Origin: Achromobacter piechaudii NBRC 102461
GTDB taxonomy: Bacteria > Pseudomonadota > Gammaproteobacteria > Burkholderiales > Burkholderiaceae_B
Assembly: GCF_001571245.1 (NCBI RefSeq)
Contig: NZ_BCTK01000012.1
Coordinates: forward strand, 248,001-312,000
Length of the DNA stretch: 64,000 nucleotides
Direction: 5' to 3'
This document shows positions 40,554 to 49,897 of the stretch, in pieces (the stretch's first letter is position 1; the number at the start of each line of letters is the position of its first letter). The position numbers and the translations under genes were made by a program. The notes under the pieces are model-generated. The model worked only from the letters and a program-made list of their open reading frames with translations, searched no databases and was not told the origin of the DNA.

Positions 40554-41717
40554 TTAAGTCGGATAGGTGCCCGGCAGCAGGATGCTGCGGTCGCCGACCT
40601 CGATGTTGCGGCGGCCGCACAGCGCCATCGTCGTATCCATTTCCTTGTACAGCAGCTCCAGCACGCGGGTCACGCCCGCCTGGCCGTAAGCGCCCAGGCC
40701 ATACAGGAAGGCGCGGCCGATCATGGTGCCGCGCGCGCCCAGCGCCACCGCCTTCAGGATGTCCTGGCCGGAACGGATGCCGCCGTCCATCCAGACTTCG
40801 ATCTTCGAGCCCACCGCGTCCGCGATGGCCGGCAACGCCGCGATCGAGGACATGGCGCCGTCAAGCTGGCGCCCGCCGTGGTTGCTGACGATCAGCGCAT
40901 CGGCGCCGCTATTGGCGGCCAGCTGTGCGTCTTCCACGTCGAGGATGCCCTTGATGATGAGCTTGCCGCCCCAGCGCTGCTTGATCCATTCCACATCGTC
41001 CCAGCTCAGGCGCGGGTCGAATTGTTCGGCCGTCCACGACGACAGCGAGGACAGGTCGCTGACGCCTTTGGCGTGTCCGACGATGTTGCCGAACGTGCGG
41101 CGCTTGGTGCCCAGCATGCCCATGCACCAGCGCGGCTTGGTCGCCAGGTTGATCAGGTTGCGCAGCGTGGGCTTGGGCGGCGTAGACAGGCCGTTCTTGA
41201 TGTCCTTGTGACGCTGCCCCAGGATTTGCAGGTCCAGCGTCAGCACCAGCGCCGAGCAGCCGGCGGCCTTGGCGCGGTCGATCAGGTTGGCCACGAATTC
41301 GCGGTCGCGCATCACGTAGAGCTGGAACCAGAACGGCTTTTTCGTGGCCTGTGCCACGTCTTCCAGCGAGCAGATGCTCATCGTGGATAACGTGAAGGGC
41401 ACGCCGAAATCCGCTGCCGCCTTGGCCGCCAGGATCTCGCCGTCGGCATGCTGCATGCCGGTCAGGCCGGTAGGCGAAATCGCCAGCGGCATCACCACGT
41501 CGTGGCCCACCATCGTGGTGCGCAACGACCGGCCTTCCATGTTCACCGCGACCCGCTGGCGCAATTTGATCTTCTGGAAATCACTTTCATTGGCGCGGTA
41601 GGTGCCTTCGGTCCAGGCGCCGGAATCGGCGTAGTCGTAGAACATGCGCGGCACGCGCTTTTGCGCAACGGCGCGCAGATCTTCGATGCAGGTGATCGTA
41701 GAAAGGTTAGCGGTCAT
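40554..41717 (-). CDS. lldD: FMN-dependent alpha-hydroxy acid dehydrogenase (LldD-like)
   Basis: The 387-residue protein has the (beta/alpha)8 barrel motifs of L-lactate dehydrogenase/glycolate oxidase. PRMFYDYADSGAWTEGTYRA near residue 22, PLAISPTGLTGMQHADGEIL near 80, FWFQLYVMRDREFV near 130, and SNHGGRQLDGAMSSIAALPA near 275 carry the active-site Tyr, His and Arg residues; GGIRSGQDILKAVALGARGT and MIGRAFLYGLGAYGQAG form the FMN phosphate site. It oxidises an L-2-hydroxy acid, perhaps lactate, at the membrane. The start at ATG 41717 has only a weak ribosome site. It is monocistronic; the regulator and IclR gene are convergent. Confidence 0.88.
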   Translation of the reverse strand: MTANLSTITCIEDLRAVAQKRVPRMFYDYADSGAWTEGTYRANESDFQKIKLRQRVAVNMEGRSLRTTMVGHDVVMPLAISPTGLTGMQHADGEILAAKAAADFGVPFTLSTMSICSLEDVAQATKKPFWFQLYVMRDREFVANLIDRAKAAGCSALVLTLDLQILGQRHKDIKNGLSTPPKPTLRNLINLATKPRWCMGMLGTKRRTFGNIVGHAKGVSDLSSLSSWTAEQFDPRLSWDDVEWIKQRWGGKLIIKGILDVEDAQLAANSGADALIVSNHGGRQLDGAMSSIAALPAIADAVGSKIEVWMDGGIRSGQDILKAVALGARGTMIGRAFLYGLGAYGQAGVTRVLELLYKEMDTTMALCGRRNIEVGDRSILLPGTYPT

Positions 41718-41924
41718 GAGAGGTCTGAGGAGTGGTAGAGGTGCGCCAGCTGCGTTTCGTATTTTTAGAATCTGGAGCCGCCGGCTGCGGGCGGCCTGGC
41801 CGCAACGTCTGGTGACAGGCCCTGCGACGCCGCCCAGTATACGCGCCGAGGCCGGCAAGCGTCGCTTGCCGGCCCCGTTCGCCCCCCCTCTGACCGGGGC
41901 TCTTTCGGCCCCTGTCCACCCAAG

Positions 41925-42821
41925 CTATCGCGGCCAGACTTTGCTGACCGCGCGGATCGTCGCCCACGCCACCCAACGTGGGCTGGTCAGACGCGCGCCG
42001 GGCAGGCGGCGCATCACGTCCACCGCCAGCCCGCCGCGCTTGTGCCACTGCTTCTTGCGCGTCTGGCTGTCGGTCCAGCGGCCTTCCAGCCACGGAAATT
42101 CACGACGACCCGGCTTGTAGATCGGCGGCGTGTTGTAGATCAGGATGTAGGCCAGACGCGGCGACGGCGACGTGTTGGGCCCCGTGAAGTGCAGCGTGCG
42201 CGCGTCATGCACGGTGATGCCGCCCGGATCCAGCGGTTCGGCCACCGCCTGATCGCGCCGGAAATCGCCGCAGCATTCCAGCGGATGCAGGGTCTTGTCG
42301 CCGCCCGGCGAGCGGTGTTCCAGCACGTCCCATTTGTTCGAGCCGGGAATGAACTGCATGCAGCCGTTCTCGACGGTCGCCGGTTGCAGCGCCAGCCAGA
42401 TGCTCAGTTCGTTATAGACAAAGTCCGGCGAGCGGAACGCCTCGTCCTGGTGCCACGGCGTTTCCGGGCCGAAGGGGCCGGGCTTGAGCAGCGCGTGCTC
42501 GCCATACAGCGCCGCCTCTTCGCCCAGCAGCTGCCGCGCCAGGTCCAGCGTGCGCTCGTGGTAAGCCGTCTTGAGCAGACCGGGGGCATAATGTCGCGGA
42601 TCGTGCAGGCTGGGAAACTTCGCGGGCTTGGACGGATCGTCCCGGCTGACGAAGTCGTACTGCGCGCCCTCGTTGTATCCCGTCTTGTTCGCGAACAGGT
42701 CCAGCAGGGTGCGGCGGATATAGCCCACCTCGTCCTGCGGGCACATATCCTTCAGGGCCAGGTAACCCTGGTCCCTGTAGCGCGCTGTCTCAGCTTCCGA
42801 CAACAAACTGGTCTCTTCCAT
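41925..42821 (-). CDS. Phytanoyl-CoA dioxygenase (PhyH) family protein
   Basis: A 298-residue Fe(II)/2-oxoglutarate dioxygenase. GPETPWHQDEAFRSPDFVYN near residue 120 holds the H-x-D metal ligands, ENGCMQFIPGSNK near 150 is the conserved fold signature, and LHFTGPNTSPSPRLAYILIY near 215 the distal histidine and the 2-oxoglutarate-binding Arg. PhyH proteins hydroxylate small molecules; the substrate is unknown. It is transcribed alone, upstream of the LldD-like gene by 207 bases and divergent from acylphosphatase by 158 bases. Confidence 0.87.
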   Translation of the reverse strand: MEETSLLSEAETARYRDQGYLALKDMCPQDEVGYIRRTLLDLFANKTGYNEGAQYDFVSRDDPSKPAKFPSLHDPRHYAPGLLKTAYHERTLDLARQLLGEEAALYGEHALLKPGPFGPETPWHQDEAFRSPDFVYNELSIWLALQPATVENGCMQFIPGSNKWDVLEHRSPGGDKTLHPLECCGDFRRDQAVAEPLDPGGITVHDARTLHFTGPNTSPSPRLAYILIYNTPPIYKPGRREFPWLEGRWTDSQTRKKQWHKRGGLAVDVMRRLPGARLTSPRWVAWATIRAVSKVWPR

Positions 42822-42979
42822 AATGGCTTCTCCAAGCTCTGGTAGCGGGTGTTCCCGTTGGCACGTTTTGACATGAGCACTAACGTATCGCTTCGATGCC
42901 CACGGGGCCTATAGACCATCCGCTGTAGCCATATCCGCCTACTCATCCCATTGGCGGCGCATCATCCGAAGGAACATCC

Positions 42980-43276
42980 ATGCAAGACCCTAAAACCGAC
43001 CCCCATATCGAAACCGTTCTCGTGTCAGTCAGCGGCACGGTGCAAGGCGTGGGGTACCGCCACGCCACCGTGCGACGCGCCCACATGCTGGGCGTGACGG
43101 GCTGGGTGCAGAACTTGCTGGACGGCACGGTCGAAGCCCTGGTGCAGGGCACGCCCGACCAGGTGGATCACATGCTTGAGTGGTTGCGGCGCGGCCCGCC
43201 GGGCGCGTCGGTACAGGAGATCACGACGCGCCGGGAGTACACCGACAAGCGTTACATCCGCTTTGAGCAGGTGTAG
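42980..43276 (+). CDS. acyP: Acylphosphatase
   Basis: The 98-residue protein matches acylphosphatases in length. VSGTVQGVGYRHATVRRAHM near residue 17 is the phosphate-binding loop with the catalytic arginine, and LGVTGWVQNLLDGTVEALVQ near 36 contains the catalytic asparagine and the conserved G-W-V-x-N-x-x-D-G-x-V-E motif. GPPGASVQEI and the final KRYIRFEQV end the fold. It hydrolyses acyl phosphates such as carbamoyl phosphate. Start ATG 42980 follows AAGGA. It is a single gene between divergent and convergent neighbours. Confidence 0.94.
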   Translation: MQDPKTDPHIETVLVSVSGTVQGVGYRHATVRRAHMLGVTGWVQNLLDGTVEALVQGTPDQVDHMLEWLRRGPPGASVQEITTRREYTDKRYIRFEQV

Positions 43277-43343
43277 GCAAACCGGCAGGATCGGGCTGAA
43301 GGGCTAGTTCGGTCAGCCGAGGGATGGGTGCAGATTGACGGGG

Positions 43344-44249
43344 TCAGCGGTTGCGCAGCCAGCGCCCGCCTACCTGGTTGATGATGAGGCCGGCCAGCAC
43401 GCATCCCGCCCCGACCCATTGCAAGGGTTGCAAGCGCTCGCCGAAAGCCATCGATGCCGCCCACAGGCCCACCACGGGAACCAGCAGCGAGAACGGCGCG
43501 ATCCTGGCCGCCGGATGCCGAGTCAAAAGGCGTGTCCACAGCGTGTAGGCCACCAGCGTCGCCAACACCGCCAGGTACAGCACAGACAGCGCTTCGCCCC
43601 AGCCGATGCCGGTAACCATGCCGACCACCGGCTCCCAGCCATCGATCAGCACGGCCAGCAGCAAGAACGGCAGCACCGGCGCGGCGCTGCTCCAGGCAAT
43701 GAAGGCAAAGGGGTCGTAGCCGGGCGCCTTGCGGCTGGCCAGCCGGACGATCATGTTGGACGCTGCCCACATGAAAGCGCCCCCCAGCGTCAGCGCAAAG
43801 CCCAGCATCGTCATCTGGCCCGGCCCTTCGCCGCGCCCACCGGCGATCACCGCCAGCCCCAACGCGGCCACGCCCAGCCCGATCCAGTGATGCCGCCGCG
43901 CGCGCTCGCCCAATACCGGCGCGGCCAGCAGCAGCGTGAAGAAAGCCTGCGTCTGAATGACCAGCGAGGCCATGCCGGCCGGCATGCCGAACTTGAGCGC
44001 GGTGAACAGGAGGCCGAATTGCCCCAGCCCCTGAACCAGCCCATAGGCCGCGATCCAATGCCACGGCAGCTGTGGCCGGCGCACGAAAAGAATCAGGGGA
44101 AAGGCCGCCAGCGCGAATCGCAGCGCGCCCAGCATCATGGGGGACAAGCCCCGCATGCCGACCTTCATGACAACGAAATTAAGGCCCCAGATGACCACGA
44201 CCGCCAGCGCGCAGAAATAGTCTTTTCGGGATAGGTGAGTCGTGGACAT
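43344..44249 (-). CDS. EamA/DMT family transporter
   Basis: A 301-residue inner-membrane protein with about ten hydrophobic segments, built of two EamA repeats. The first repeat opens with ALAVVIWGLNFVVMKVGMRG near residue 14 and has MMLGALRFALAAFPLILFV. The second has ALTLGGAFMWAASNMIV near residue 155 and PFSLLVPVVGLWAASMAFGE and LQWVGAGCVLAGLIINQVGG. It is likely an exporter of amino acids or other metabolites; the substrate is unknown. The threonine aldolase gene lies 42 bases upstream on the same strand, so the two may be coexpressed. Confidence 0.9.
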   Translation of the reverse strand: MSTTHLSRKDYFCALAVVVIWGLNFVVMKVGMRGLSPMMLGALRFALAAFPLILFVRRPQLPWHWIAAYGLVQGLGQFGLLFTALKFGMPAGMASLVIQTQAFFTLLLAAPVLGERARRHHWIGLGVAALGLAVIAGGRGEGPGQMTMLGFALTLGGAFMWAASNMIVRLASRKAPGYDPFAFIAWSSAAPVLPFLLLAVLIDGWEPVVGMVTGIGWGEALSVLYLAVLATLVAYTLWTRLLTRHPAARIAPFSLLVPVVGLWAASMAFGERLQPLQWVGAGCVLAGLIINQVGGRWLRNR

Positions 44250-44291
44250 GCGGCATTATCGCACCGCCGGCGGGGGCGCCGGCGCGGCGGA

Positions 44292-45350
44292 TCAACGCTT
44301 GGCGAGCACCGTTGCAAAGGCCCGCACGGCGGCGTCGATGTCCTCGTCTTCGATATGGCGATGGGTCACGCAGCGCAGGCGCGTGCGGCCCCAGGGGCGG
44401 GTCAAGAGCCCCTCCGCCTGCAAGGCGGCGACCCACTGCGTGTTGGTCATGCCGGTATCAGCGGTCTCGACCTGCACGATGTTGGTTTGCGGCACCGTGG
44501 CCGACAGCGCCGGCGCCAGCTGGTTGATGCCATCGCTCAGGCGGCGCGCCCGCAGATGGTCTTCGACCAGGCGGCTTGTCATCGTCTGCACGCCCTCAAG
44601 ACCGGCCGCCGCCATGATGCCGGACTGGCGCTGCGTGCCGCCCAGCATGCGGCGCAAGGTACGCGCCTTGGCCATGACCGCCTTGCTGCCCACCAGCACC
44701 GCGCCCACCGGCGCGCTCAGTCCCTTGGACAGGCACAGCGACACGGTATCGGCGTGCTGCGTGATCTGCGCGGCGGGCACCCCCAGTGCAACGGCCGCGT
44801 TGAACAGACGCGCACCATCCAGGTGCACCGGAATGCCGGCGGCATTGGCCATGCCGTAGACGGCATGCATGTGCGCAAGCGGCAGCACCGCGCCGCCCGC
44901 ATTGTTGTGCGACGTTTCCATCGCCACCAGCGAAGTCTTCAATCGATGGCCGCCCGACAGCAACGCCTCTTCCAGCCGGTTCAGGTCCATCGCGCCGTCC
45001 GTGCCGGACACGCCCTGGTAGAAAAGGCCGGTGAACGTGGCCGCGCCGCGTTCCGACGTGTACATGTGGGCGGAAGATTCCAGCACCACCTGTTCGTTGC
45101 GCTGCGTTTGCGCCAGCACGGCCAGCAGGTTGGCCATCGTACAGCTGGGCACGAACAGCCCCGCTTCCTTGCCCAGTCGCGCGGCCACGTGGGCTTCCAG
45201 CGCGCGCACCGAGGGGTCGCCGTCCAGGCCGTCGTCGCCGATCGGCGCGGTGCGCATGCGTTCGTACATGGCCGCGGTAGGGTGGGTGACCGTGTCGCTG
45301 CGCAGGTCGACAGGAACGGTCGGGAGGTCGGCGGGAGTCCGCTGGGTCAT
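44292..45350 (-). CDS. ltaE: Low-specificity L-threonine aldolase
   Basis: The 352-residue PLP enzyme matches E. coli LtaE in order of motifs: VDLRSDTVTHPTAAMYERM near residue 15, MFETSHNNAGG-type block SLVAMETSHNNAGGAVLPLA near 165, IPVHLDGARLFNAAVALGVP near 195, and TVSLCLSKGLSAPVGAVLVG near 220 with the Schiff-base lysine. MLGGTQRQSGIMAAAGL follows. It cleaves L-threonine or L-allo-threonine to glycine and acetaldehyde. The start is ATG 45350; a TTG three codons upstream is possible. It begins 5 bases after the stop of the GltL-like ATPase gene, so it is probably the end of that operon. Confidence 0.9.
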   Translation of the reverse strand: MTQRTPADLPTVPVDLRSDTVTHPTAAMYERMRTAPIGDDGLDGDPSVRALEAHVAARLGKEAGLFVPSCTMANLLAVLAQTQRNEQVVLESSAHMYTSERGAATFTGLFYQGVSGTDGAMDLNRLEEALLSGGHRLKTSLVAMETSHNNAGGAVLPLAHMHAVYGMANAAGIPVHLDGARLFNAAVALGVPAAQITQHADTVSLCLSKGLSAPVGAVLVGSKAVMAKARTLRRMLGGTQRQSGIMAAAGLEGVQTMTSRLVEDHLRARRLSDGINQLAPALSATVPQTNIVQVETADTGMTNTQWVAALQAEGLLTRPWGRTRLRCVTHRHIEDEDIDAAVRAFATVLAKR

Positions 45351-45355
45351 GGGCT

Positions 45356-46114
45356 TCAATGCTGCAAAATTTTGGAAAGAAACTGGCGCGTGCGCGGGGC
45401 ACGCTCCTCGACACTGCCGAAGAACGCGTCTTTGGCGCAGTCTTCAACAATCTTGCCGCCGTCCATGAAGATCACACGGTCGGCGACGCGGCGGGCAAAC
45501 CCCATTTCATGGGTCACCACCATCATCGTCATGCCTTCGCTGGCCAGGTCCGTCATGACGTCCAGCACTTCGTTGACCATCTCGGGGTCCAGCGCCGAGG
45601 TGGGCTCGTCAAACAGCATCACCACCGGGTCCATCGACAACGCGCGCGCAATCGCCACGCGCTGCTGCTGGCCGCCCGACAGTTCGCCGGGGTACTTGTC
45701 CTTGTGCGCCGACAGGCCCACGCGTTCCAGCAGCGTCAACGCCCGCTCGCGCGCCTCTTGCTTGCCGCGCCCCAGCACCTTGGTCTGGCCCAGGCACAGG
45801 TTCTCGGTCACGGACAGATGCGGGAACAGCTCGAAATGCTGGAACACCATGCCGGCCACCGAGCGCAGCTTGGGCAGGTTGGTGCGCGGATCGCCCACCG
45901 ATATGCCGTTGACCGTGATGTCGCCCTGCTGGAAGGGTTCCAGCGCGTTCACGGTCTTGATGAGCGTGGACTTGCCGGACCCGGAGGGCCCGCACACGAC
46001 CACGACTTCACCCTTGCCCACTTTCGTGGTGCAGTCGTCCAGCACCTGAAAGGCGCCGTACCACTTGCTGACCTGGTTGATTTCGATCATCGGAGGAGTC
46101 GAAGACAATTGCAT
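45356..46114 (-). CDS. gltL: Glutamate/aspartate-type ABC transporter ATP-binding protein
   Basis: A 252-residue ATPase of the polar amino acid subfamily: Walker [11 protein letters not shown] near residue 42, Q-loop [13 protein letters not shown], signature [20 protein letters not shown], Walker [16 protein letters not shown] and the switch [13 protein letters not shown]. It is close to GltL/GlnQ in motif layout. It energises uptake through the two permeases that precede it in the operon. The start is 10 bases after the GltK-like stop. A threonine aldolase gene follows 5 bases later. Confidence 0.93.
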   Translation of the reverse strand: MQLSSTPPMIEINQVSKWYGAFQVLDDCTTKVGKGEVVVVCGPSGSGKSTLIKTVNALEPFQQGDITVNGISVGDPRTNLPKLRSVAGMVFQHFELFPHLSVTENLCLGQTKVLGRGKQEARERALTLLERVGLSAHKDKYPGELSGGQQQRVAIARALSMDPVVMLFDEPTSALDPEMVNEVLDVMTDLASEGMTMMVVTHEMGFARRVADRVIFMDGGKIVEDCAKDAFFGSVEERAPRTRQFLSKILQH

Positions 46115-46123
46115 CGTTAAACC

Positions 46124-46813
46124 CTATCGCAGCACACGGGTGCGCTTTTCCAACAGTTTGACCAGGCGGGACGCCGTGAAGCAGATCACGAAATACACCA
46201 CCGCCACGAATAGGTAGAGCTCGACCAGCCGGCCGTCGCGCTGGCCGATCTTGGAAGCCGCGCCCAGGAAGTCCGTCAGCGACAGCACATACACCAGCGA
46301 GGTGTCCTGGAACAGGATGATCACGCGCGTCAACAGCGCCGGCACCATGTTGCGAAACGCCTGCGGCAACACCACATAGCGCATGCCCTGCCACGGCGTA
46401 AGTCCAATGGCCATGCTGGCCGACACCTGGCCGCGCGCGATGGACTGGATGCCCGCACGCATGATTTCGCAGAAGTACGCGGCCTCGAACATCGTGAAGG
46501 TGATCACCGCGGAATTGAACGCCCCCACGCGCAGCGGCGTCGGCGAACCCACGACCCAGGCCGCGATGTACGGCACCAGGAAATAGAACCAGAAGATCAC
46601 CAGCAGCAGCGGGATCGAACGCATCACGTTCACGTAGATGCCCGCCGGCACCGACAGGATCTTGAAGCGCGACAGCCGCATCATCGCCAACAGCGTGCCC
46701 AGCGCCAGGCCCATCACGGCGGCCAGCGCCGTGAGCGTCAAGGTGAACGTCATGCCCGTCTGGAACAGATAGGGCAGCGCGGTCCAGATGACGTCGAAAT
46801 CGAATTTACCCAT
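46124..46813 (-). CDS. gltK: Amino acid ABC transporter permease, GltK-like
   Basis: A 229-residue permease of the polar amino acid (HisM/GltK) type. SIPLLLVIFWFYFLVPYIAA near residue 65, FEAAYFCEIMRAGIQSIARG near 110, and QVSASMAIGLTPWQGMRYVV near 130 with LPQAFRNMVPALLTRVIILF, the conserved EAA loop region, define it. It forms the membrane channel with the GltJ-like protein encoded 9 bases upstream, and ends 9 bases before the ATPase gene. Confidence 0.92.
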   Translation of the reverse strand: MGKFDFDVIWTALPYLFQTGMTFTLTLTALAAVMGLALGTLLAMMRLSRFKILSVPAGIYVNVMRSIPLLLVIFWFYFLVPYIAAWVVGSPTPLRVGAFNSAVITFTMFEAAYFCEIMRAGIQSIARGQVSASMAIGLTPWQGMRYVVLPQAFRNMVPALLTRVIILFQDTSLVYVLSLTDFLGAASKIGQRDGRLVELYLFVAVVYFVICFTASRLVKLLEKRTRVLR

Positions 46814-46822
46814 CGCGATTTC

Positions 46823-47605
46823 CTAGCGGCCCAGCGCGGCGGTGGTGACGGCGGCCGCGCCTTTCCTGGCGCTTGAACCGATCAGGCCCGGCACCGCGAT
46901 GTGCCGCTCAAGCAGCCGCATGCCCAGCACGACCATGCCATTCAGGATCAGGTAGATGACCGTCGCAGCGGAAAACGCCTCGAAGATATGGAACGTGAAT
47001 TCCTGCATGGAGCGCGCCTGCCCCGTCAGTTCAAGCAGGCCGATCGTCAGCGCCACCGAGGAATACTTGATGGTGCCCATGAACTCGGAGGTCAAGGGCG
47101 GCAGCACGATGCGAAACGCTTCGGGCAGGATGATGTATCGGTAGACCTGGCCCTCGGTCAGCCCCAGCGCGGTGCCCGCCTGGAACTGGCCGCGCGGCAG
47201 CGACTGGATGCCGGCGCGCAATTGTTCCGCCACGCGGGCCGACCCATAAAAGCCCAGGCACAGCACGGCGGGCACGAATTGCCCCCACGGCTGCGGCATC
47301 TGCTTCATCGCCAGGCCCCACGCATGGGGCAGCAATTCAGGCAGCACGAAATACCACAGGAACATCTGCACCAGCAGCGGCACATTGCGGAACAGCTCGA
47401 CGTAGGTGGCGCCCAATACGTTCTTCACGCGCGACTGCGCGGTACGCATCACGCCCAGCCACGACCCCAGCAACAGCGAGAACACCCACGCCGTCAACGC
47501 CAGCGCCAAGGTCCAGCCCACGCCGATCAGGATGGTTTCCAGGAAGGTGTGCACCCCGTCCGGGGACATCTCCAGGAAGACGCTCCAACTCCAGTTGTAA
47601 TTCAT
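46823..47605 (-). CDS. gltJ: Amino acid ABC transporter permease, GltJ-like
   Basis: A 260-residue permease. VELFRNVPLLVQMFLWYFVL near residue 70, LGFYGSARVAEQLRAGIQSL near 115, and GQFQAGTALGLTEGQVYRYI near 140 with LPEAFRIVLPPLTSEFMGTI mark the HisQ/GltJ type with its EAA loop. It has about five helices and a short N-terminal tail. The 88-base gap to the upstream binding-protein gene contains a strong hairpin (47656-47681). It is otherwise tightly linked to the GltK-like gene. Confidence 0.92.
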   Translation of the reverse strand: MNYNWSWSVFLEMSPDGVHTFLETILIGVGWTLALALTAWVFSLLLGSWLGVMRTAQSRVKNVLGATYVELFRNVPLLVQMFLWYFVLPELLPHAWGLAMKQMPQPWGQFVPAVLCLGFYGSARVAEQLRAGIQSLPRGQFQAGTALGLTEGQVYRYIILPEAFRIVLPPLTSEFMGTIKYSSVALTIGLLELTGQARSMQEFTFHIFEAFSAATVIYLILNGMVVLGMRLLERHIAVPGLIGSSARKGAAAVTTAALGR

Positions 47606-47655
47606 ACCCGTGCCCTAGATGGCGGCGCCGCGCGCGACGCCTTACCCCAAAATCG

Positions 47656-47681
47656 CCGCGGGACGCCTGGGCGTCCCGCGG
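47656..47681 (-). terminator. Partial terminator/mRNA-stabilising hairpin after the binding-protein gene
   Basis: CCGCGGGACGCC at 47656-47667 pairs perfectly with GGCGTCCCGCGG at 47670-47681. Read on the minus strand the hairpin is followed by CGATTTTGGGG, a short T-run. Hairpins in this place often let the binding protein be made in excess over the permeases of the same operon. Confidence 0.6.
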
Positions 47682-47693
47682 ACTACCTGCTGA

Positions 47694-48605
47694 TTACTCG
47701 TACACCTTGGGGTCGCCCGAATCGGTCGGGTTGGCCAGCGCGCGCTTGAGCGCATCGCTCATCGGATACTTCAGGTTGATCTGCTTCGGGGGAATCGGCG
47801 AATTGAAGTACTTGTCGTAGATCGCCGCGACCTTGCCGGTCTTGATCAGGTCGATCACGGCCTCGTCGACCACCTTCTTGAAGGCGGGGTCGTCCTTGGG
47901 TTCCATGATGCCGTAGGGCGCCATTTCCAGGCCCTTCTTGCCGATCACGAACGCGTCGGGATTCTTGGACGAGGCGACGGCGCCATAGGCGATGCCGTCA
48001 TCATTGGCCGAACCTGCGGCGCGGCCCGACTCCACCATCAGGATGGTCTCGGCCGTGTCCTTGGTGGGCGCCATCGTGATGCCCAGGTTGCCCTTGGCGT
48101 TCAGCCCGGAGATCAAACGGAAGGTCTGGCCGCCAGCCTGAGCGGCGATGGTCTTGCCGCGAAACGATTCCAGGTTGTTGGGATCCACGCCGCCATCCTT
48201 GCGCGCCACCAGCACCACTTGCGCCACGAAGGTCGTGGGCGCGAACGAGACCAGCTTGTGGCGGTCCAGGTTGTTGGTGGTGTTGCCGCATTCCAGGTCG
48301 ATGGTGCCGTTGGCCAACAGCGGAATGCGCGTGGCCGACGTCGTCGGGTTGTAGCGCACTTCCAGCTTGGGCAGCTTCAACGCGGCCTTGATGTGCTGGG
48401 CGACTTCCTGGCAGATCTCCACCGTGTAGCCGATCGGCTTCTGATTGCCGTCCAGATAGGCGAACGGCACCGACGTTTCGGGGTGGCCGATGGTGATCAC
48501 GCCGGTTTCACGGATCTTGTCCAGGCGGCTGGGGCCTTCGGCGTGAGCGGTGGCCGCGCTGCCCAACATGGCGGCAGCGACGGAGATCGCGGCAAATGCT
48601 TTCAT
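47694..48605 (-). CDS. gltI: Glutamate/aspartate-type ABC transporter substrate-binding protein
   Basis: The 303-residue precursor has a signal peptide (KAFAAISVAAAMLGSAATA, cleavage after AHAEG). It continues with LDKIRETGVITIGHPETSVP, FAYLDGNQKPIGYTVEICQE and NGTIDLECGNTTNNLDRHKL, the family-3 solute-binding layout with the conserved C-G-x-T-T-N block typical of GltI-like proteins. KGLEMAPYGIMEPKDDPAF and KYPMSDALKRALANP follow. It delivers an acidic amino acid or close relative to the GltJK permease. First gene of the operon, divergent from a LysR gene. Confidence 0.92.
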   Translation of the reverse strand: MKAFAAISVAAAMLGSAATAHAEGPSRLDKIRETGVITIGHPETSVPFAYLDGNQKPIGYTVEICQEVAQHIKAALKLPKLEVRYNPTTSATRIPLLANGTIDLECGNTTNNLDRHKLVSFAPTTFVAQVVLVARKDGGVDPNNLESFRGKTIAAQAGGQTFRLISGLNAKGNLGITMAPTKDTAETILMVESGRAAGSANDDGIAYGAVASSKNPDAFVIGKKGLEMAPYGIMEPKDDPAFKKVVDEAVIDLIKTGKVAAIYDKYFNSPIPPKQINLKYPMSDALKRALANPTDSGDPKVYE

Positions 48606-48776
48606 CTGATTCCCTTGGCGCCGTGCGATCGGCGCGTATTTGTAGTCACGATCGGCGGCGCCAGTCTGGCCAGCGTCCGCCACGTCCCGCGATGAGCCCC
48701 GCGGCTGGCAAAAAGTATCAACTAGCAGTATGGTTTTATCCAGTTCCAATCAGGTATTCCTCTATACGGATTTGAT

Positions 48777-49709
48777 ATGGCCATTCCACGGATGGGCTTG
48801 AGACACATCGAAGCGTTCCGCGCCGTCATGATGACCGGCTCGATGACGGCCGCAGCACGGCGCGTGCACACCTCGCAGCCGCACGTTAGCCGCTTAATAG
48901 CGCAATTGGAAGCGATCACCCAGTTTCCCTTGTTCGACCGCAATGGCAGCCGCCTGAGCCCCACGCAGGACGGGTCGCGCTTCTTTCAGGAGGTGGAGAA
49001 AACCTTCATCGGCCTGGCCGGCCTGGAGTCGGCGGCGGCCAGCATCCGCTCGTTCAGCGCCAGCCGCTTGAGCGTGGCGGCCATGCCCCGGCTGGCGGGC
49101 GGCATGCTCGCGCGCATCGTCGCCGCCTTCAAGACCGAGTACCCGGACGTGATGGTGTCCATCCATTCCGGCAACGCCAGCGCGGTGCACAACTGGATCA
49201 GCTCTGGCTTTTGCGACACGGGGCTGGCCATGCTGTCCGGCGAGAGCCCCGGCATCCAGGTCGAGCCCGTGCTGACCATGAGCTGCGTGGCGGTGCTGCC
49301 CAAGGGCCACCGGCTGACCAAGCTGAAAAAGCTCAAGCCCGCCGACTTCGCGGGCGAGCCCTTCATCGCCTTTCCCAGCGCCACCCCGCTGCGCGAGAAG
49401 ATCGACGCCGTCTTCAAGGCCGCCAAGGTGGAACGGCAGACGGTGGCCGAAGCGGGGCTGGGCTCGTCCGTCTGCGCGCTGGTGGGCGCGGGGCTTGGCG
49501 TGGCGCTGATCAACCCGCTGGCCGCGCGCGAGGAATACGAGGCCAACGGCGTGGAAGTGCGTCCGTTCAGCCCCTCGGTGCCGGTGACGGTTTCACTGCT
49601 GTACCCGCCGTATCACACGCGCACGCGGCTGGTCAGCGTGTTCTCGCGGTACGCGCATCAGTTGATGCTGGAGGAAATGGGGGACTTGAAGGCGCGGCCG
49701 ACGCGGTAG
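48777..49709 (+). CDS. LysR family regulator, OccR/NocR-like
   Basis: A 310-residue LysR protein. GLRHIEAFRAVMMTGSMTAA and ARRVHTSQPHVSRLIAQLEA then PLFDRNGSRLSPTQDGSRFF form the N-terminal DNA-binding region, which in wording and spacing follows OccR/NocR, the octopine/nopaline regulators of Agrobacterium, and relatives such as ArgP-like proteins. The C-terminal domain has LSVAAMPRLAGGMLARIV and FSRYAHQLMLEEMGD. It is divergent from the GltI-like gene (171 bases between the start codons) and is its likely regulator. The GltIJKL importer could therefore take up an opine or amino acid. Confidence 0.88.
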   Translation: MAIPRMGLRHIEAFRAVMMTGSMTAAARRVHTSQPHVSRLIAQLEAITQFPLFDRNGSRLSPTQDGSRFFQEVEKTFIGLAGLESAAASIRSFSASRLSVAAMPRLAGGMLARIVAAFKTEYPDVMVSIHSGNASAVHNWISSGFCDTGLAMLSGESPGIQVEPVLTMSCVAVLPKGHRLTKLKKLKPADFAGEPFIAFPSATPLREKIDAVFKAAKVERQTVAEAGLGSSVCALVGAGLGVALINPLAAREEYEANGVEVRPFSPSVPVTVSLLYPPYHTRTRLVSVFSRYAHQLMLEEMGDLKARPTR

Positions 49710-49897
49710 GGGCGCGCTTGCCACGGCGCAACGCGGCGGAAATGACAATTTTGGAAGACTCGTCCTTCAATGCCTTTTTCATTTATGGTTCTGCCAACGT
49801 GCGCGTGACGAGAGCAGACGCAGACGCACGCAGCGGCCGCGCCTGGCGGTCCCTTATTACTCAAGCTATCCCACGGCGATTTCCTCTCCATCCATCA

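Noticed and set aside
49211..49897. N-terminal extension of the methyltransferase into the LysR gene
   Set aside because: It reads the LysR coding region in a wrong frame; the fold begins after 49898.
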